Source of the DNA: CAYMTN01 sp964393335
Lineage (GTDB): Bacteria > Chloroflexota > Anaerolineae > Aggregatilineales > Aggregatilineaceae
DNA length: 30,869 nt
Direction: 5' to 3'
NCBI GenBank assembly: GCA_964393335.1
Contig: CAYMTN010000040.1
Coordinates: forward strand, 1-30,869
Below the pieces are notes generated by a model that was not told where the DNA came from, made no database searches, and saw only the letters and a program-made list of their open reading frames with translations. Below, piece by piece: positions 1-9,703 of this stretch. A program made the position numbers and the translations under genes. Position 1 is the stretch's first letter. Each line of letters begins with the position of its first letter.

Positions 1-2
1 AT

Positions 3-3000
3 CTGCCTGCGGGGCAGACCTACCTGGGCGAGGAACTGCTTGACGTGCCGTACATGATTCCGCTTGACGCGCCGGACCCACTGGTGAACACGGTCACGGC
101 GACCGGCACGGTGATCCTGCCGACCACCGAGCGCGAGATAACCAGCTCGCTGACGATTGAGCTGGACCTGGAAGACCCGGATATCGAGATCACCAAGACG
201 GTTCACCTGAACGATGGTGGCGTCCCTGGCATTGAAGTGCCGGATAACTTCCCGGCCAGCAGGCCGGATGGCATACCGGAAGTCGAAACCGGCACCGAGG
301 TGTTTTACTGCTTCCTGGTGACGAACAACAACTCCAGCTCGGCAAACTACGTCGATAACATCGTGATCGATGACGCGATGTTCCCCGGTGCGCTGCAAAC
401 CGAATTCCAAAACCAGGTGATGGCGGCCTGGGGCCATTCGGCGGCAGAGGCGGACAGGCTGTACGGGACCGAGTCGGTCACGTTCTGTTACGGGCCGTAC
501 ACGCTGAGTAACGCGTTAGGCGAACTGGTGACGAACCTCGTCATGCTGGAAGGCGACTCGTCTGGCGGGAACCCGATCCATGTCGAGGCGACCAAAACGG
601 TTGACATCCTTGGCACCGACCTGCTGGTGACGAAACTGCCATCCAAACCGCTGGCTTTTGTGGGTGATGACATCACGTACACGATCCAGTTGGAGAACCG
701 CAACAGCAGCGACCAGATCATCCTCAACGAGGTGCTCGATACCTTCACCGGCGACGTACCGCAGCCTATCGACCTGAGCAGCTTCGACTGGTCGCAGAGC
801 GGCGTTGACGGCTCGCCGGTTGGCGTGTTGGGTCCCAACGGGATAGCGACCTTCACGTATGCGTACACGATCAAGTCGTCCGACCCGGACCCGCTGATCA
901 ACTTCGTGACGGCGAACGGCCTGCTGGACGAGTCACCGGAACTGCCGGAAGACCAATGGAAAGAAGTGTTTGACAGCACACGCGCGACCGTCGCGGTAAC
1001 GGCCAGCCAGTTGATCGTGCGCAAAACGGCGACGCCAGTTGTGGCGCGTGCGAGCGCAAATGGCTGCGAGATCAAGGGCGATGGCTCCGACAACCCGACG
1101 CTGCCAGCCTGCGAGATGGTGGCCTATCGAATCTCCATCTACAACGCCGGGAAGGTGGCGGTGTCTGGCATCATCGCGGTGGACGATCACTTTGATGCCA
1201 TCAGCGGGCAGCACGTGAAAGTGCTGTTTGAAGACGGCGATCTGGAACCAAGCGATGCGCTGGCACCTGGGGCGACGGCGTTTATCTACTACGACCTGCC
1301 GGTGCCGACGGTCGAACAACTCGTCGCCGAGCCGGAATTGGACCCGTTCTTGAACACGGTGACGGTCTACGGCGTGGTGTTCGACCAGCACGGCCAACCG
1401 ATCCCGATGCCAAACCCGGACCCGGACGATCCGTATGACGACAACAAATCGATAAAGACGAGCGTCGACGAATCGGTCGATATCTACCAGCCCAACGTGC
1501 GCATCATCAAGTCGCCGGTGACGCTGGCAGCAGCGCCCGGCCAGATCGTGTCGTATAACATCACGATCTCGAATATCGGTGACGAGGACGCGACGCTGAG
1601 CCAACTGGTGTTTACCGACGAGGTCGGTTTGCAGACCTTCAACCTGGACGCGGTGTGCCCGAACGTTGACCCGGCGGTTTGCCCGTTCACGTACGGGCCG
1701 GAACCGTATGCGGACTACGACAATGACGAAAACACGCCAGATACGGCGAATCCGGAGGACGGCCATCCGTACAATCCGGCGCACGGGCTGATGTCCAAAG
1801 AAAAACTACACGGCGTGGTGACGGTCACCGTGCCGGAAGACTGGACCGAGAACGAATTCACGAACGTGGTCGAGGTCACCGGGGCTGCGGCCCCGGTAGG
1901 TGACGCGGTGATCGACCGCGCCTCGGCCACGATCGATATTCGGGAGGAAGGCATCAACGTCGAGAAGTTCGCCTCGGTGCCGGCGGCCCCGGTGGGCACA
2001 CCGGTCACGTACCGGGTAGAAATCACGAATATCGGGGGTACCGCGCTTGAAAAAGTGGTGATTGCAGACCCCGGTATCGACAGTATTCCGAGCCATACGG
2101 TCACGATCGAGACTGGCTTCCCGGGTGACACGCTTGAACCTGGCGAGGTATTCAAGTACGAGTACGTCCATACCCTGACCGGGACCGACGCTGACCCGTA
2201 TGTCAACCGGGTGACGGTTACGGGCTACACCGCGACCGGCGGCACGGCGATGAATGTGGCGCAGGCGGCGGTCGATGTTCAAACATCGTCGATCGTGGTC
2301 GAGAAATTCGTATGCGCCGGGGTCGAGGACGGTTCCGACCCGGCGCATGGCAACGATAACGACCCGTCCACGCTGCTTGATCCCTGCCTGTCGGTCATCA
2401 ACGTGGGCGACGGGCTGCCGGATACGGTGACGTATTACCTGCACTTCGTCAATCCGAGCTACGTGCCGGTCGAGCATATCGCAGTGGCGGATACGGTCGG
2501 CAATCCTAACCCGATCAGTTGGCCGCTGGCCGCAACGGATGGATTGGCCGCCGATGATGGCGTGCCGGGCAGCGGCGACGACGAACTATGGGTGATGTAC
2601 CCCTACACGGTTCAGGCCGGTGATCCCGATCCGTTGGTCAACCTGGCGACGGTGACCGGGCAGCCGACGAGCGGCCCATCGGTGCAGGATACGGCCACGG
2701 CCAGCCTGTCGCTGATCACCAGCGACCTGCAACTGACCAAGTCGGGTCCGGACCAGGCCAGCCTGGGGCAGAATGTGACCTACACGCTGGAAATTTCGAA
2801 TGTCGGGCTTTCGGGCGTGGCTATCGAAAACGTGCAGGTTATCGACCCGCTCAGCCCGAACGGGCAGAACCCGATCGCCGCGTGTGGCGCGTTATCACTC
2901 ACCGTTGGCAACCCGGTAAGCTGCCAGTTCAACCACACGGTTTCGCTGGCCGACGGATCGCCGCTGGTCAATACGGCCACTGCGACCGGAACGCAAAGCA

Positions 3001-6000
3001 GCGTGCCGGTCAGCGATTCGGCCTCGCATACCATCGAGATCGTGACGCCCGGCCTGTCCGTAACCAAGATGGCTGACACGACGATCGCTTCGATTGGCGC
3101 TGGGGCGGACCCGGTCACCTTCACGTACCGGATCGAAAACACCGGCACGGGCGTGATCGACCAACTGGTCGTGGAGGACAGCGATCCCGATGCCGTGTTC
3201 GCCGACGTGAACGGCACGCCGACCGCCTGGCCGACGGTGCTGGCTCCGGGGCAGGTGGCAGTGCGCTACTGGGCACGGACCATGACCGCGCAGGACCCCG
3301 ATCCGTACACCAATACGGTGACGGTGACCGGGCGGTCCGGTGACCAGGCGCTGGTCGCCAGGGCATCGGAGACGGTTTACATCGCCAACGGCATCCTGGT
3401 CGTATCCAACACGCCGAACGCGGAATACGTGCTGGACGGCGGCCAGGTGACCTTCACCTACGTGGTGACGAACCTGGGCGAAGACCCGTTGAACAACCTC
3501 ACCCTGTCGGATAACCTGTGCGACGACGGGGACCTGAACGGGCAGCTTCCATCGACGACGCTGCAAGCAGGCGCGAGCGCGACGGCTTATTGCACGGTGA
3601 CCGGCACGCTGCCGGGGCCGGTTGTCTCGACGGTCTACGCATCGGCGCAGGAACCCGGCCCGAAGACCGTGTACGATACGGCGACGGCAGAAGTCGCCGT
3701 GACCAGCGGCGGACTCGTCGTGGTCAAGACGGCGGATCGTCCCACCGTCCTGACAAGCCCGCCTGACAACGTGATCACTTACACGATTCAGGTGACGAAT
3801 ATCGGTACCGAGTCGCTGACGAACTTCGACGTCGATGATCCGATCCTCGGCTCGCTGTCCCCGGCCCCACCGGCGACACTCGCCGCGAACGGGTCCTTCA
3901 CGCTGACCGGCACGTACACGGTGCCAACGGTGGACCCGCCCGCGTCGGTTTCGAACACGGCGACGGTGACGGCAACGGGTGCAACGACTGGGACCCAGTA
4001 CACGGACTCGGATTCGGCGTCGGTGGCCGTGCTTGAAAATCCAGACGCGTCCCTGTTCCTGACCAAAGAGGCCAGCACGCAGCGGGCGCAACCTGGCCCC
4101 GCGCATGGCTTCGACTACATCTTCACGGTACGCAACATCGGGACCGACGCGGTGACGGACATCGTCCTGACCGATCCGATGATAGGTCTGGATGAAAATG
4201 TGCCGGACCTGGGGCCGGGCAACTCGTGGACCATGACGGCATCGTCCTTCGTGCCGACGGACTGGACCGAGCGCTACTATACCAACACCGCCCAGGTGAC
4301 GGCTGGCGGCGATCTGCAAGACACGGCCAGTGCGTCGGTGCTGGTGGACCTGCTGGTGCTGACAAAGTCCGCGCCGGAATCGGCAGCGCCGGGCGAAGAA
4401 GTCCGGTATACGTTCCATGTAGCTAATCTCAGTTTTGGCACGATCAACGATGTGACGCTGGAAGATGACAAGATCACGCGCTGGGAGCAGACGCTGCCGA
4501 GCATCATCCCGTCGGTGGAGGGCGCGGATGCGGTCGGCTACGCGACGATCCCGCTTGACTACGTGGGAGACACGTTCGACAACACCGCCGAGGTCAAGAT
4601 CGGCCTGGAAACTGTCGCGGAAGACTCGGCCAGCGTGGCAGTCGTCCGCGCCGGGTTGTCCGCCGAGATCGTCAGCATCGAGCAGGACAGCGGCGGGACC
4701 ATCCTGACCGACCCGCTGCAAACCGGCGAGCGGGTTGACGTGAACATCCACCTGGAAAACACCGGCGTTGACCTGATCGAAATGCTCGCCTATGAGGTCA
4801 CGTTCGATATCCCGCAGGCCGAGTGCCTGCATACCGGCGATGCGCTGCCTTCGACGCTGGCGGCGGGTGCCTCGGTGGACGTGACGTGCACCTACACGCC
4901 GCCCATCGGGGTGGAAACCTACGTGGACGATGGACTGGCACGTTTGGTGACACTCACCGCTGCCGGATCGACGGTCAGCGGGCCGGTGTCGGACAGTGAC
5001 ACGGCGACCATGAACCTGATCGATTTGCAGTTGGATGCAGAACTGACAATAACTCCGGCCTTAGCAGCAGTCGGCGAGAATGTTGTGTTCACGCTGACAC
5101 TGACAAATATCGGCGCTTCACCCCTGGGCTGCGGTATAGCAGTTGCTGCTGCTAAGCCGTGTCATCTCCAGGTCACAAGCAGTGGGATTTTCGACAGCCT
5201 AATTCAATACCTGATCAGCACCGATAGCTTGACCGATCCAGACATCGAGAATCTAGTACTGGCACAGGGCGAGAGTAAATCGTATCAAGTGACACACACG
5301 CTTGTCTCAGGCGACGCGTCACAGACTGTAACGGTTGTAATCGACGGTGGTTATTACTCGCCGGCACTGGACACGGCGAATTTACTGGAGCACTATGTGT
5401 TGGTGTCGCCAGGTGCGACAGCTATAGCCACGCTCACAGTAGCCGCACCTCAGATCGAAGTCGGGGTCACGGTCAGCCCGAACCCGCCGGTCTTCGGCCA
5501 GAGCGTGACGTATGGCGTGACGGTGACCAATACCGGCACGGTCAACGTGACAGGCCTGCACGCGACGTACCAGATCAACCCGCTGGCCGCGCTGCCGGGG
5601 TCGGATGACGGGATCATGCTGGTCAGCAGCGGCGCTCACCCGGCGCTGCAAACCAGCGGGACGATCACGCTGAACCGGACGACGCTCGCGCCGAACGAAG
5701 TGGCGCAGGGCTTCCTGGCGAAAATCGAAGACCAGAGCAATCCGTACGTCTTCATCGTGACGGTGGTAGGCCAGGACGTGTCGCAGACCGTGCAGGTGAC
5801 CGACAGCATGAACCTGACGATCACCCCGACGACGGGCGGCACGCCGACTCCGACGGTTGATCCGGCTACCCTCAATCCGAACGCGGTGGACCCGATCGTC
5901 TCCAAGACGGTCAGCGCCGAGCAATCGCAGCCGGGCGCACAGGTCGTATGGACGATCACAGTCCGCAACGGGCACACCCAGGCGATGACGACTGTCACGA

Positions 6001-7061
6001 TGAAAGACACGGTACCGGACGTGCTGACGATCAATTCGGCCATCACGGACCGGGGCGTCTCGGTGATCGACGGGCAGGTCGTCACGGTGTCCGCGCCGCA
6101 GCTTCAGCCCGGCGAAGTCATCACGGTAACGCTGAACACGACGGTCAAGTCGGACGCCGCGTCACCGTCATCGATCCTGAACTCGGCGTGTGCGACACGC
6201 GCAGGCGGTCCGAGCCAGTGCTCGTCTGCCACCGTAAACATCGGGCCGAACGTGGGCGGCCTGCCCGCGACCGGCTTGCAGTCGGCGGCTCCGTCGGCTG
6301 ATGGGCCGCTGGGCATCCTGGGCATTGTGCTGGCCGGTGCGCTGATGATCCTGATGGGCGCACAGGCATCCAACCGCCGGATGTGGATCGCGGTGGTGTT
6401 CGCGCTGGTCGCGGTCGCGGTGATCGTCGGGGCCGTGCTGGTGCTGGTTTCCAGGGGAAACGAGACTCCCTCGGATACCGCCCAGGCGGTGGCAACCGGC
6501 ACGCCAGCTCCGGCTGAGTCGCCGGTGGCGTCGGTCGAAGGGCCAGAAATCCCAGCTACCGAAGCGGTAGCGCTGCTTCCGCCCTCACCGACGCCCTACA
6601 TCGTGCCGACGCCTGCCGGCGTACGCTACCTGATGATCCCCAAGCTGGCGGATCAGTTCAACGTGCCGATCCCGATCGTCGACGTGCCGATCAAAAACCG
6701 GCAGTGGGACGTGGGCGGCCTGGGGTACTACGTGGGCTGGCTGGACGGCACGACCTGGATGGACCCGCAGTGGGGCAATACGGTGCTGGCGGCGCACGTT
6801 CAACTCGGCTTCAACAATCCAGGCCCCTTCTGGGGCCTGGGGGAACTCGTGCCAGGGGATGAGATCGTGATCACGGAGGGCACTATCGAGCGGCGTTTTC
6901 GCGTAGTCAGCACGACTAAAGTTGATCCGAACGACTGGACGGTAACCGCCCCAACCGATGGCCCGACGCTGACGCTGATCACGTGCACGGAGTGGGACCA
7001 GAACTACGGCGTTTTTTCGCAGCGCATGGTGGTGCGTGCCGTGCCGGTCGATGCCAGTTGA
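3..7061 (+). CDS. Giant DUF11-repeat surface protein with LPATG signal and fused sortase domain (5' partial)
   Basis: The frame is open to the left edge, so the N-terminus and signal peptide are missing; the GTG at 45 is only an internal codon. The chain holds about 16 tandem DUF11-type beta-sandwich modules of about 110-170 residues, each opening with a pattern like 'xVxKTxxP...G..VTYTIxVTNxG'. After the last module come LPATG (6261-6275), a hydrophobic segment (about 6303-6365), Asn-Arg-Arg (6372-6380) and a second hydrophobic segment (6384-6452). A Pro/Thr-rich linker leads to a sortase domain (about 6615-7058). The sortase triad is visible: His in 'LAAHV' (6795-6797), Cys in 'LITC' (6984-6986) and Arg in 'SQRMVVRA' (7023-7025). 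By family knowledge, sortases cleave LPxTG between T and G and transfer the substrate to an envelope nucleophile. Having signal and enzyme in one chain is the odd feature. One module (about 5028-5455) has lower GC than the rest. Confidence 0.9.
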   Translation: MPAGQTYLGEELLDVPYMIPLDAPDPLVNTVTATGTVILPTTEREITSSLTIELDLEDPDIEITKTVHLNDGGVPGIEVPDNFPASRPDGIPEVETGTEVFYCFLVTNNNSSSANYVDNIVIDDAMFPGALQTEFQNQVMAAWGHSAAEADRLYGTESVTFCYGPYTLSNALGELVTNLVMLEGDSSGGNPIHVEATKTVDILGTDLLVTKLPSKPLAFVGDDITYTIQLENRNSSDQIILNEVLDTFTGDVPQPIDLSSFDWSQSGVDGSPVGVLGPNGIATFTYAYTIKSSDPDPLINFVTANGLLDESPELPEDQWKEVFDSTRATVAVTASQLIVRKTATPVVARASANGCEIKGDGSDNPTLPACEMVAYRISIYNAGKVAVSGIIAVDDHFDAISGQHVKVLFEDGDLEPSDALAPGATAFIYYDLPVPTVEQLVAEPELDPFLNTVTVYGVVFDQHGQPIPMPNPDPDDPYDDNKSIKTSVDESVDIYQPNVRIIKSPVTLAAAPGQIVSYNITISNIGDEDATLSQLVFTDEVGLQTFNLDAVCPNVDPAVCPFTYGPEPYADYDNDENTPDTANPEDGHPYNPAHGLMSKEKLHGVVTVTVPEDWTENEFTNVVEVTGAAAPVGDAVIDRASATIDIREEGINVEKFASVPAAPVGTPVTYRVEITNIGGTALEKVVIADPGIDSIPSHTVTIETGFPGDTLEPGEVFKYEYVHTLTGTDADPYVNRVTVTGYTATGGTAMNVAQAAVDVQTSSIVVEKFVCAGVEDGSDPAHGNDNDPSTLLDPCLSVINVGDGLPDTVTYYLHFVNPSYVPVEHIAVADTVGNPNPISWPLAATDGLAADDGVPGSGDDELWVMYPYTVQAGDPDPLVNLATVTGQPTSGPSVQDTATASLSLITSDLQLTKSGPDQASLGQNVTYTLEISNVGLSGVAIENVQVIDPLSPNGQNPIAACGALSLTVGNPVSCQFNHTVSLADGSPLVNTATATGTQSSVPVSDSASHTIEIVTPGLSVTKMADTTIASIGAGADPVTFTYRIENTGTGVIDQLVVEDSDPDAVFADVNGTPTAWPTVLAPGQVAVRYWARTMTAQDPDPYTNTVTVTGRSGDQALVARASETVYIANGILVVSNTPNAEYVLDGGQVTFTYVVTNLGEDPLNNLTLSDNLCDDGDLNGQLPSTTLQAGASATAYCTVTGTLPGPVVSTVYASAQEPGPKTVYDTATAEVAVTSGGLVVVKTADRPTVLTSPPDNVITYTIQVTNIGTESLTNFDVDDPILGSLSPAPPATLAANGSFTLTGTYTVPTVDPPASVSNTATVTATGATTGTQYTDSDSASVAVLENPDASLFLTKEASTQRAQPGPAHGFDYIFTVRNIGTDAVTDIVLTDPMIGLDENVPDLGPGNSWTMTASSFVPTDWTERYYTNTAQVTAGGDLQDTASASVLVDLLVLTKSAPESAAPGEEVRYTFHVANLSFGTINDVTLEDDKITRWEQTLPSIIPSVEGADAVGYATIPLDYVGDTFDNTAEVKIGLETVAEDSASVAVVRAGLSAEIVSIEQDSGGTILTDPLQTGERVDVNIHLENTGVDLIEMLAYEVTFDIPQAECLHTGDALPSTLAAGASVDVTCTYTPPIGVETYVDDGLARLVTLTAAGSTVSGPVSDSDTATMNLIDLQLDAELTITPALAAVGENVVFTLTLTNIGASPLGCGIAVAAAKPCHLQVTSSGIFDSLIQYLISTDSLTDPDIENLVLAQGESKSYQVTHTLVSGDASQTVTVVIDGGYYSPALDTANLLEHYVLVSPGATAIATLTVAAPQIEVGVTVSPNPPVFGQSVTYGVTVTNTGTVNVTGLHATYQINPLAALPGSDDGIMLVSSGAHPALQTSGTITLNRTTLAPNEVAQGFLAKIEDQSNPYVFIVTVVGQDVSQTVQVTDSMNLTITPTTGGTPTPTVDPATLNPNAVDPIVSKTVSAEQSQPGAQVVWTITVRNGHTQAMTTVTMKDTVPDVLTINSAITDRGVSVIDGQVVTVSAPQLQPGEVITVTLNTTVKSDAASPSSILNSACATRAGGPSQCSSATVNIGPNVGGLPATGLQSAAPSADGPLGILGIVLAGALMILMGAQASNRRMWIAVVFALVAVAVIVGAVLVLVSRGNETPSDTAQAVATGTPAPAESPVASVEGPEIPATEAVALLPPSPTPYIVPTPAGVRYLMIPKLADQFNVPIPIVDVPIKNRQWDVGGLGYYVGWLDGTTWMDPQWGNTVLAAHVQLGFNNPGPFWGLGELVPGDEIVITEGTIERRFRVVSTTKVDPNDWTVTAPTDGPTLTLITCTEWDQNYGVFSQRMVVRAVPVDAS

Positions 7062-7092
7062 TCGCACGATCCCACTAGCGGCATAAACACGG

Positions 7093-7122
7093 CAGCGCCT
7101 GCGAAAGCGGGCGCTGTTTTTT
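7093..7122 (+). terminator. Rho-independent terminator of the DUF11-sortase gene
   Basis: A 10-bp stem (7093-7102 with 7107-7116, one T-G wobble) is closed by a GAAA tetraloop and followed directly by six T. It lies 32 bp after the stop codon at 7061 and just before the converging kinase gene. On the minus strand the hairpin lacks a comparable T run, so it should act mainly on the + transcript. Confidence 0.9.
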
Positions 7123-7128
7123 GGCGCG

Positions 7129-9183
7129 TTATCCGCCGCCCCACACGCGGATCGCCAGCACCAGCGGGCGGCCGATGGGGATGTCGCTGTTGGGGTACAG
7201 CAGGTCCCACACGCCGTAATAACAGCCAAAGACGTTGGGCGCGGTGCCAGTAAAAACGATGGGATTTGACTCCGCCGTGATGCCAACCCGCGAGGTCAAG
7301 TAAAAATTCGACTGCTCCTGACGGGCAAAATTCAGGCCGGGGCGCAGATCGTCGCCGCAGGCCGCCTCAAGCGGGGCCAGGTTGACGGTTTCGTCGGGGT
7401 TTTCGGTCAGCTCGCGGTTGAAGGTCAGCAGCGCCCCGGCAGGCCAGGCGCAGGTGCCGGTATTCTGCAAAACGATCGCCAGGCTGAAATCAGTGCTGGC
7501 CGGGATCAGGCGCGGATCGTTGACGGCGCTGGCCGCTGGCGGCACGTTGTAGCGTTCTGGCGAGAGCACAATGTACTCAAAATTGCACGCGGCGAGGGTC
7601 TGCGTCATGTTGGGGGTGGGCGACGCGGCAGCCTGAGTCGCGTAGAAATCCGCCAGTGCGGTGCCGGTCAGATTCGGTGTCAGCGTGAGCGTCGGCTCCG
7701 GCGTGTTTGTTTGGGTCGCCGTCGGCGTGTTAGTCGGCGTGCGCGTGTTGGTAGGCGTGCGCGTGTTGGTTGGCGTGCGCGTCGCCGTGACGGTCGGCGT
7801 TGACGTCGGCGTTTTGGTGGGCGTCGGTGTCGATGTCGGTGTCGGCGTTTCGGTGGGCGTCGGCGTATCCGTCATGGTCGCCGTCAGGTACGGCGTCTGG
7901 CTTGGGTACACGACGCCGGCACGCGTCGGGGTGCCCGTTGGGCCGGGCGGGCGGGCGGGAATGTCGGTCGGTTCCGGGCCTTGCGTATTACTCGCCGGAG
8001 GCACAGCAGCGAGCGCCGTTTGCGTCAGCTCAGGCGTATGCGTGTCGTCTGATCTGACCAGCCCGGCAAACAATGATTGGTCACCACCGAAGAAAAGCAG
8101 CGCGACGATCACGAGGATGATCACACTGGCCGACAGCCCGATGACTGCGGTGGGGCGCAGCCTGCCCGGTGCACCGGGGATGTCGGGTTTGGCACCCGGC
8201 GACGGCGGGATGATCGGCGGCGGGACGGTGGGCGTTACGTCGATCTCAGCCGCGATGTCAGGCACGGGCAGGGCGACGGGCGCAAGCGGCCTGGTATCGA
8301 AGGGGGAGGGGCGCGAGGTATCCAACGCCTCCGTGCCGGGGCGGCGGTGACCCGTTCCATCCAATAGACTCAGGGCGTACGCAAACTCAACCGCCGACTG
8401 GTACCGATCGACAGGCTCTTTTTCGAGCACTTTGCAGATGATGTCTTCCAGGTCTTTGGGAATATCCGGCGCGAACTGGCTGGGCAGGGGCAGCGGTTCG
8501 TTGACGTGCTTGAGGATGATCGCCAGCGGCGTCTCCGCGTCGTAGGGCAGCCGCCCGGTCGCAAGCTGGAACAGGATCACGCCCAACGAATAAATATCCG
8601 AGCGTTCGTCGCCCGATTCGCCTAAACCCTGTTCGGGAGCCATGTAGGCGGGCGTGCCGACCATGCCGCCGCTCGCGGTAAACTGCGCGCCCGTCACGAT
8701 TTTGGCGATGCCGAAGTCGGTCAGCACGACGCGTCCATCTTCGTCCAGCATGAGATTAGCCGGTTTTACGTCGCGGTGAATCATGTTGCGCTGGTGAGCA
8801 TAGGCCAGCGCGTCGGCGGCGCTGCGCACGATGCGGATCGCTTCGGCGGTGGATGGGTGCTCGCCGGTGGTGCCGAGATCAAACAGCCGATCCTTGAGCG
8901 TCGGGCCGTTGATCATCTCCATGACCATGTAATAACTCTCGCCCTCCGAGTCGTACTCGAAATCATAAACCTGCACGATGTTCGGGTGGCGGAGCTTGGC
9001 AACGTTGCGCGCTTCGTTTTCGAACCGGTCCTTGAATTCCGGATCGTCGGCCAGGAACGGATGCAGCAGCTTGATGGCAACGTAGCGGTCTAACGCCGCG
9101 TGGTAGCCGCGATAGACTTCCGCCATCCCGCCGCGACCAATGCGGTCAATGATTTCGTATTTGCCGAGTTTTTTTCTGGTCAC
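7129..9183 (-). CDS. Transmembrane serine/threonine protein kinase with NBR1-type Ig-like C-terminal domain
   Basis: This is a Hanks-type kinase of 684 aa with a GTG start. Residues 9-271 carry the P-loop GRGGMAEV (16-23), Lys38, the catalytic loop HRDVKPAN (Asp138), DFG (156-158) and GTPAYMAPEQ (176-185), so it looks active. A proline-rich juxtamembrane linker leads to one transmembrane helix (about 344-365). An exported Thr-Pro repeat spacer (about 400-510) follows, then a domain with 'NTGTCAWPAG' and a C-terminal Trp/Gly strand, typical of the NBR1-like Ig (FW) fold. The plan resembles PknB-type kinases, with an Ig-like domain in place of PASTA repeats. By analogy the outer domain senses an envelope ligand and the inner domain phosphorylates cytosolic targets; neither is shown here. 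It converges on the DUF11-sortase gene and has its own promoter upstream. Confidence 0.95.
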   Translation of the reverse strand: MTRKKLGKYEIIDRIGRGGMAEVYRGYHAALDRYVAIKLLHPFLADDPEFKDRFENEARNVAKLRHPNIVQVYDFEYDSEGESYYMVMEMINGPTLKDRLFDLGTTGEHPSTAEAIRIVRSAADALAYAHQRNMIHRDVKPANLMLDEDGRVVLTDFGIAKIVTGAQFTASGGMVGTPAYMAPEQGLGESGDERSDIYSLGVILFQLATGRLPYDAETPLAIILKHVNEPLPLPSQFAPDIPKDLEDIICKVLEKEPVDRYQSAVEFAYALSLLDGTGHRRPGTEALDTSRPSPFDTRPLAPVALPVPDIAAEIDVTPTVPPPIIPPSPGAKPDIPGAPGRLRPTAVIGLSASVIILVIVALLFFGGDQSLFAGLVRSDDTHTPELTQTALAAVPPASNTQGPEPTDIPARPPGPTGTPTRAGVVYPSQTPYLTATMTDTPTPTETPTPTSTPTPTKTPTSTPTVTATRTPTNTRTPTNTRTPTNTPTATQTNTPEPTLTLTPNLTGTALADFYATQAAASPTPNMTQTLAACNFEYIVLSPERYNVPPAASAVNDPRLIPASTDFSLAIVLQNTGTCAWPAGALLTFNRELTENPDETVNLAPLEAACGDDLRPGLNFARQEQSNFYLTSRVGITAESNPIVFTGTAPNVFGCYYGVWDLLYPNSDIPIGRPLVLAIRVWGGG
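7660..7890 (-). repeat. Thr-Pro repeat-coding tract inside the kinase gene
   Basis: On the + strand this reads as repeated GTCGGCGT / GTTGGTNGGCGT units. On the minus strand it encodes the extracellular TPT/TPTNTRTPTNT spacer of the kinase. It is a degenerate coding tandem repeat, not a mobile or CRISPR repeat. Such tracts are prone to slippage and to assembly collapse. Confidence 0.85.
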
Positions 9184-9298
9184 GGTACTGGACTGCCCTT
9201 AGTGGCGCGCCGCAGAGTGCGCCAGAACCCACCGGCGGTATGTCGCACGGCAAACAGCGCCCCTTCGGATAATGTCAACGGTTGCATGTATCCCGTGT

Positions 9299-9327
9299 AG
9301 TATAACGGATATTGGTTTGGCTCCCAA
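9299..9327 (-). promoter_or_regulatory. Predicted sigma70-type promoter of the Ser/Thr kinase gene
   Basis: On the minus strand a TTGGGA -35 box (9322-9327) and a TATACT -10 box (9299-9304) are separated by 17 bp. The predicted start is near 9292, giving a leader of about 108 nt before the GTG at 9183. I recognise no riboswitch in that leader. The promoter sits just after the end of the five-gene operon, so the kinase can be expressed independently. Confidence 0.6.
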
Positions 9328-9340
9328 GATAAGAAGCAGG

Positions 9341-9703
9341 CTAGTTCTCGCCAGCGGGAATGTTCAGCGTTATTTCGTGTGTATCCTGGGGGGATTGCAG
9401 ATCGTCGTAATAGAGCTGGACCTGCACCACGTACTCGCCGGTCGGGTCGGCGACGTGGCGCAGGTGCAGGTTGAACGACACCGTGAAGTTCATCACGCCG
9501 ATCGCGCTGGAACTGGCGACCAGCTTCCTGGCGTCGTTGCGGATCGTGATTTCGAGATTCGGGCGCTCTCGAAAAGGCGTGGTCGTCACGTCGATTTTCA
9601 CGCGGCGGTGATCGGGGTAGGGCGCGGCCTCGACGTGCGTGATACGCACCTCGTCACGCGGCAGCAGGTTGGGGTTATTCTGAAGATACAGGTCGATGCT
9701 CAC
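9341..9703 (-). CDS. Small conserved protein of unknown function (beta-rich)
   Basis: This is a soluble protein of 120 aa without signal peptide or membrane segment. It begins 'MSIDLYLQNNPNLLPRDEV' and is rich in alternating beta-strand patterns, which suggests a beta-sandwich fold. The GTG at 9703 overlaps the TGA of the upstream lipoprotein gene as GTGA, the usual sign of translational coupling, so I prefer it to the in-frame GTG at 9727. I do not recognise a named family. Its place as last gene of an operon encoding envelope proteins is the only functional hint. Confidence 0.75.
   Translation of the reverse strand: MSIDLYLQNNPNLLPRDEVRITHVEAAPYPDHRRVKIDVTTTPFRERPNLEITIRNDARKLVASSSAIGVMNFTVSFNLHLRHVADPTGEYVVQVQLYYDDLQSPQDTHEITLNIPAGEN

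Noticed and set aside
2895..4832. Long minus-strand open frame (645 codons) inside the DUF11 gene
   Set aside because: It is antisense to a clear repeat-domain coding frame. Its product is Arg/His/Val-rich without recognisable domains, as expected of a GC-rich shadow frame.
6540..6560. A second sorting-like motif 'EIPATE' after the second membrane segment
   Set aside because: It lacks the Gly after Thr and is not followed by a hydrophobic segment and basic tail. It lies in the linker of the sortase domain.
7660..7890. Possible CRISPR-like or mobile repeat array (also 15180-15610)
   Set aside because: The units are short, degenerate and in frame with Thr-Pro coding. There are no unique spacers of even size and no cas genes.
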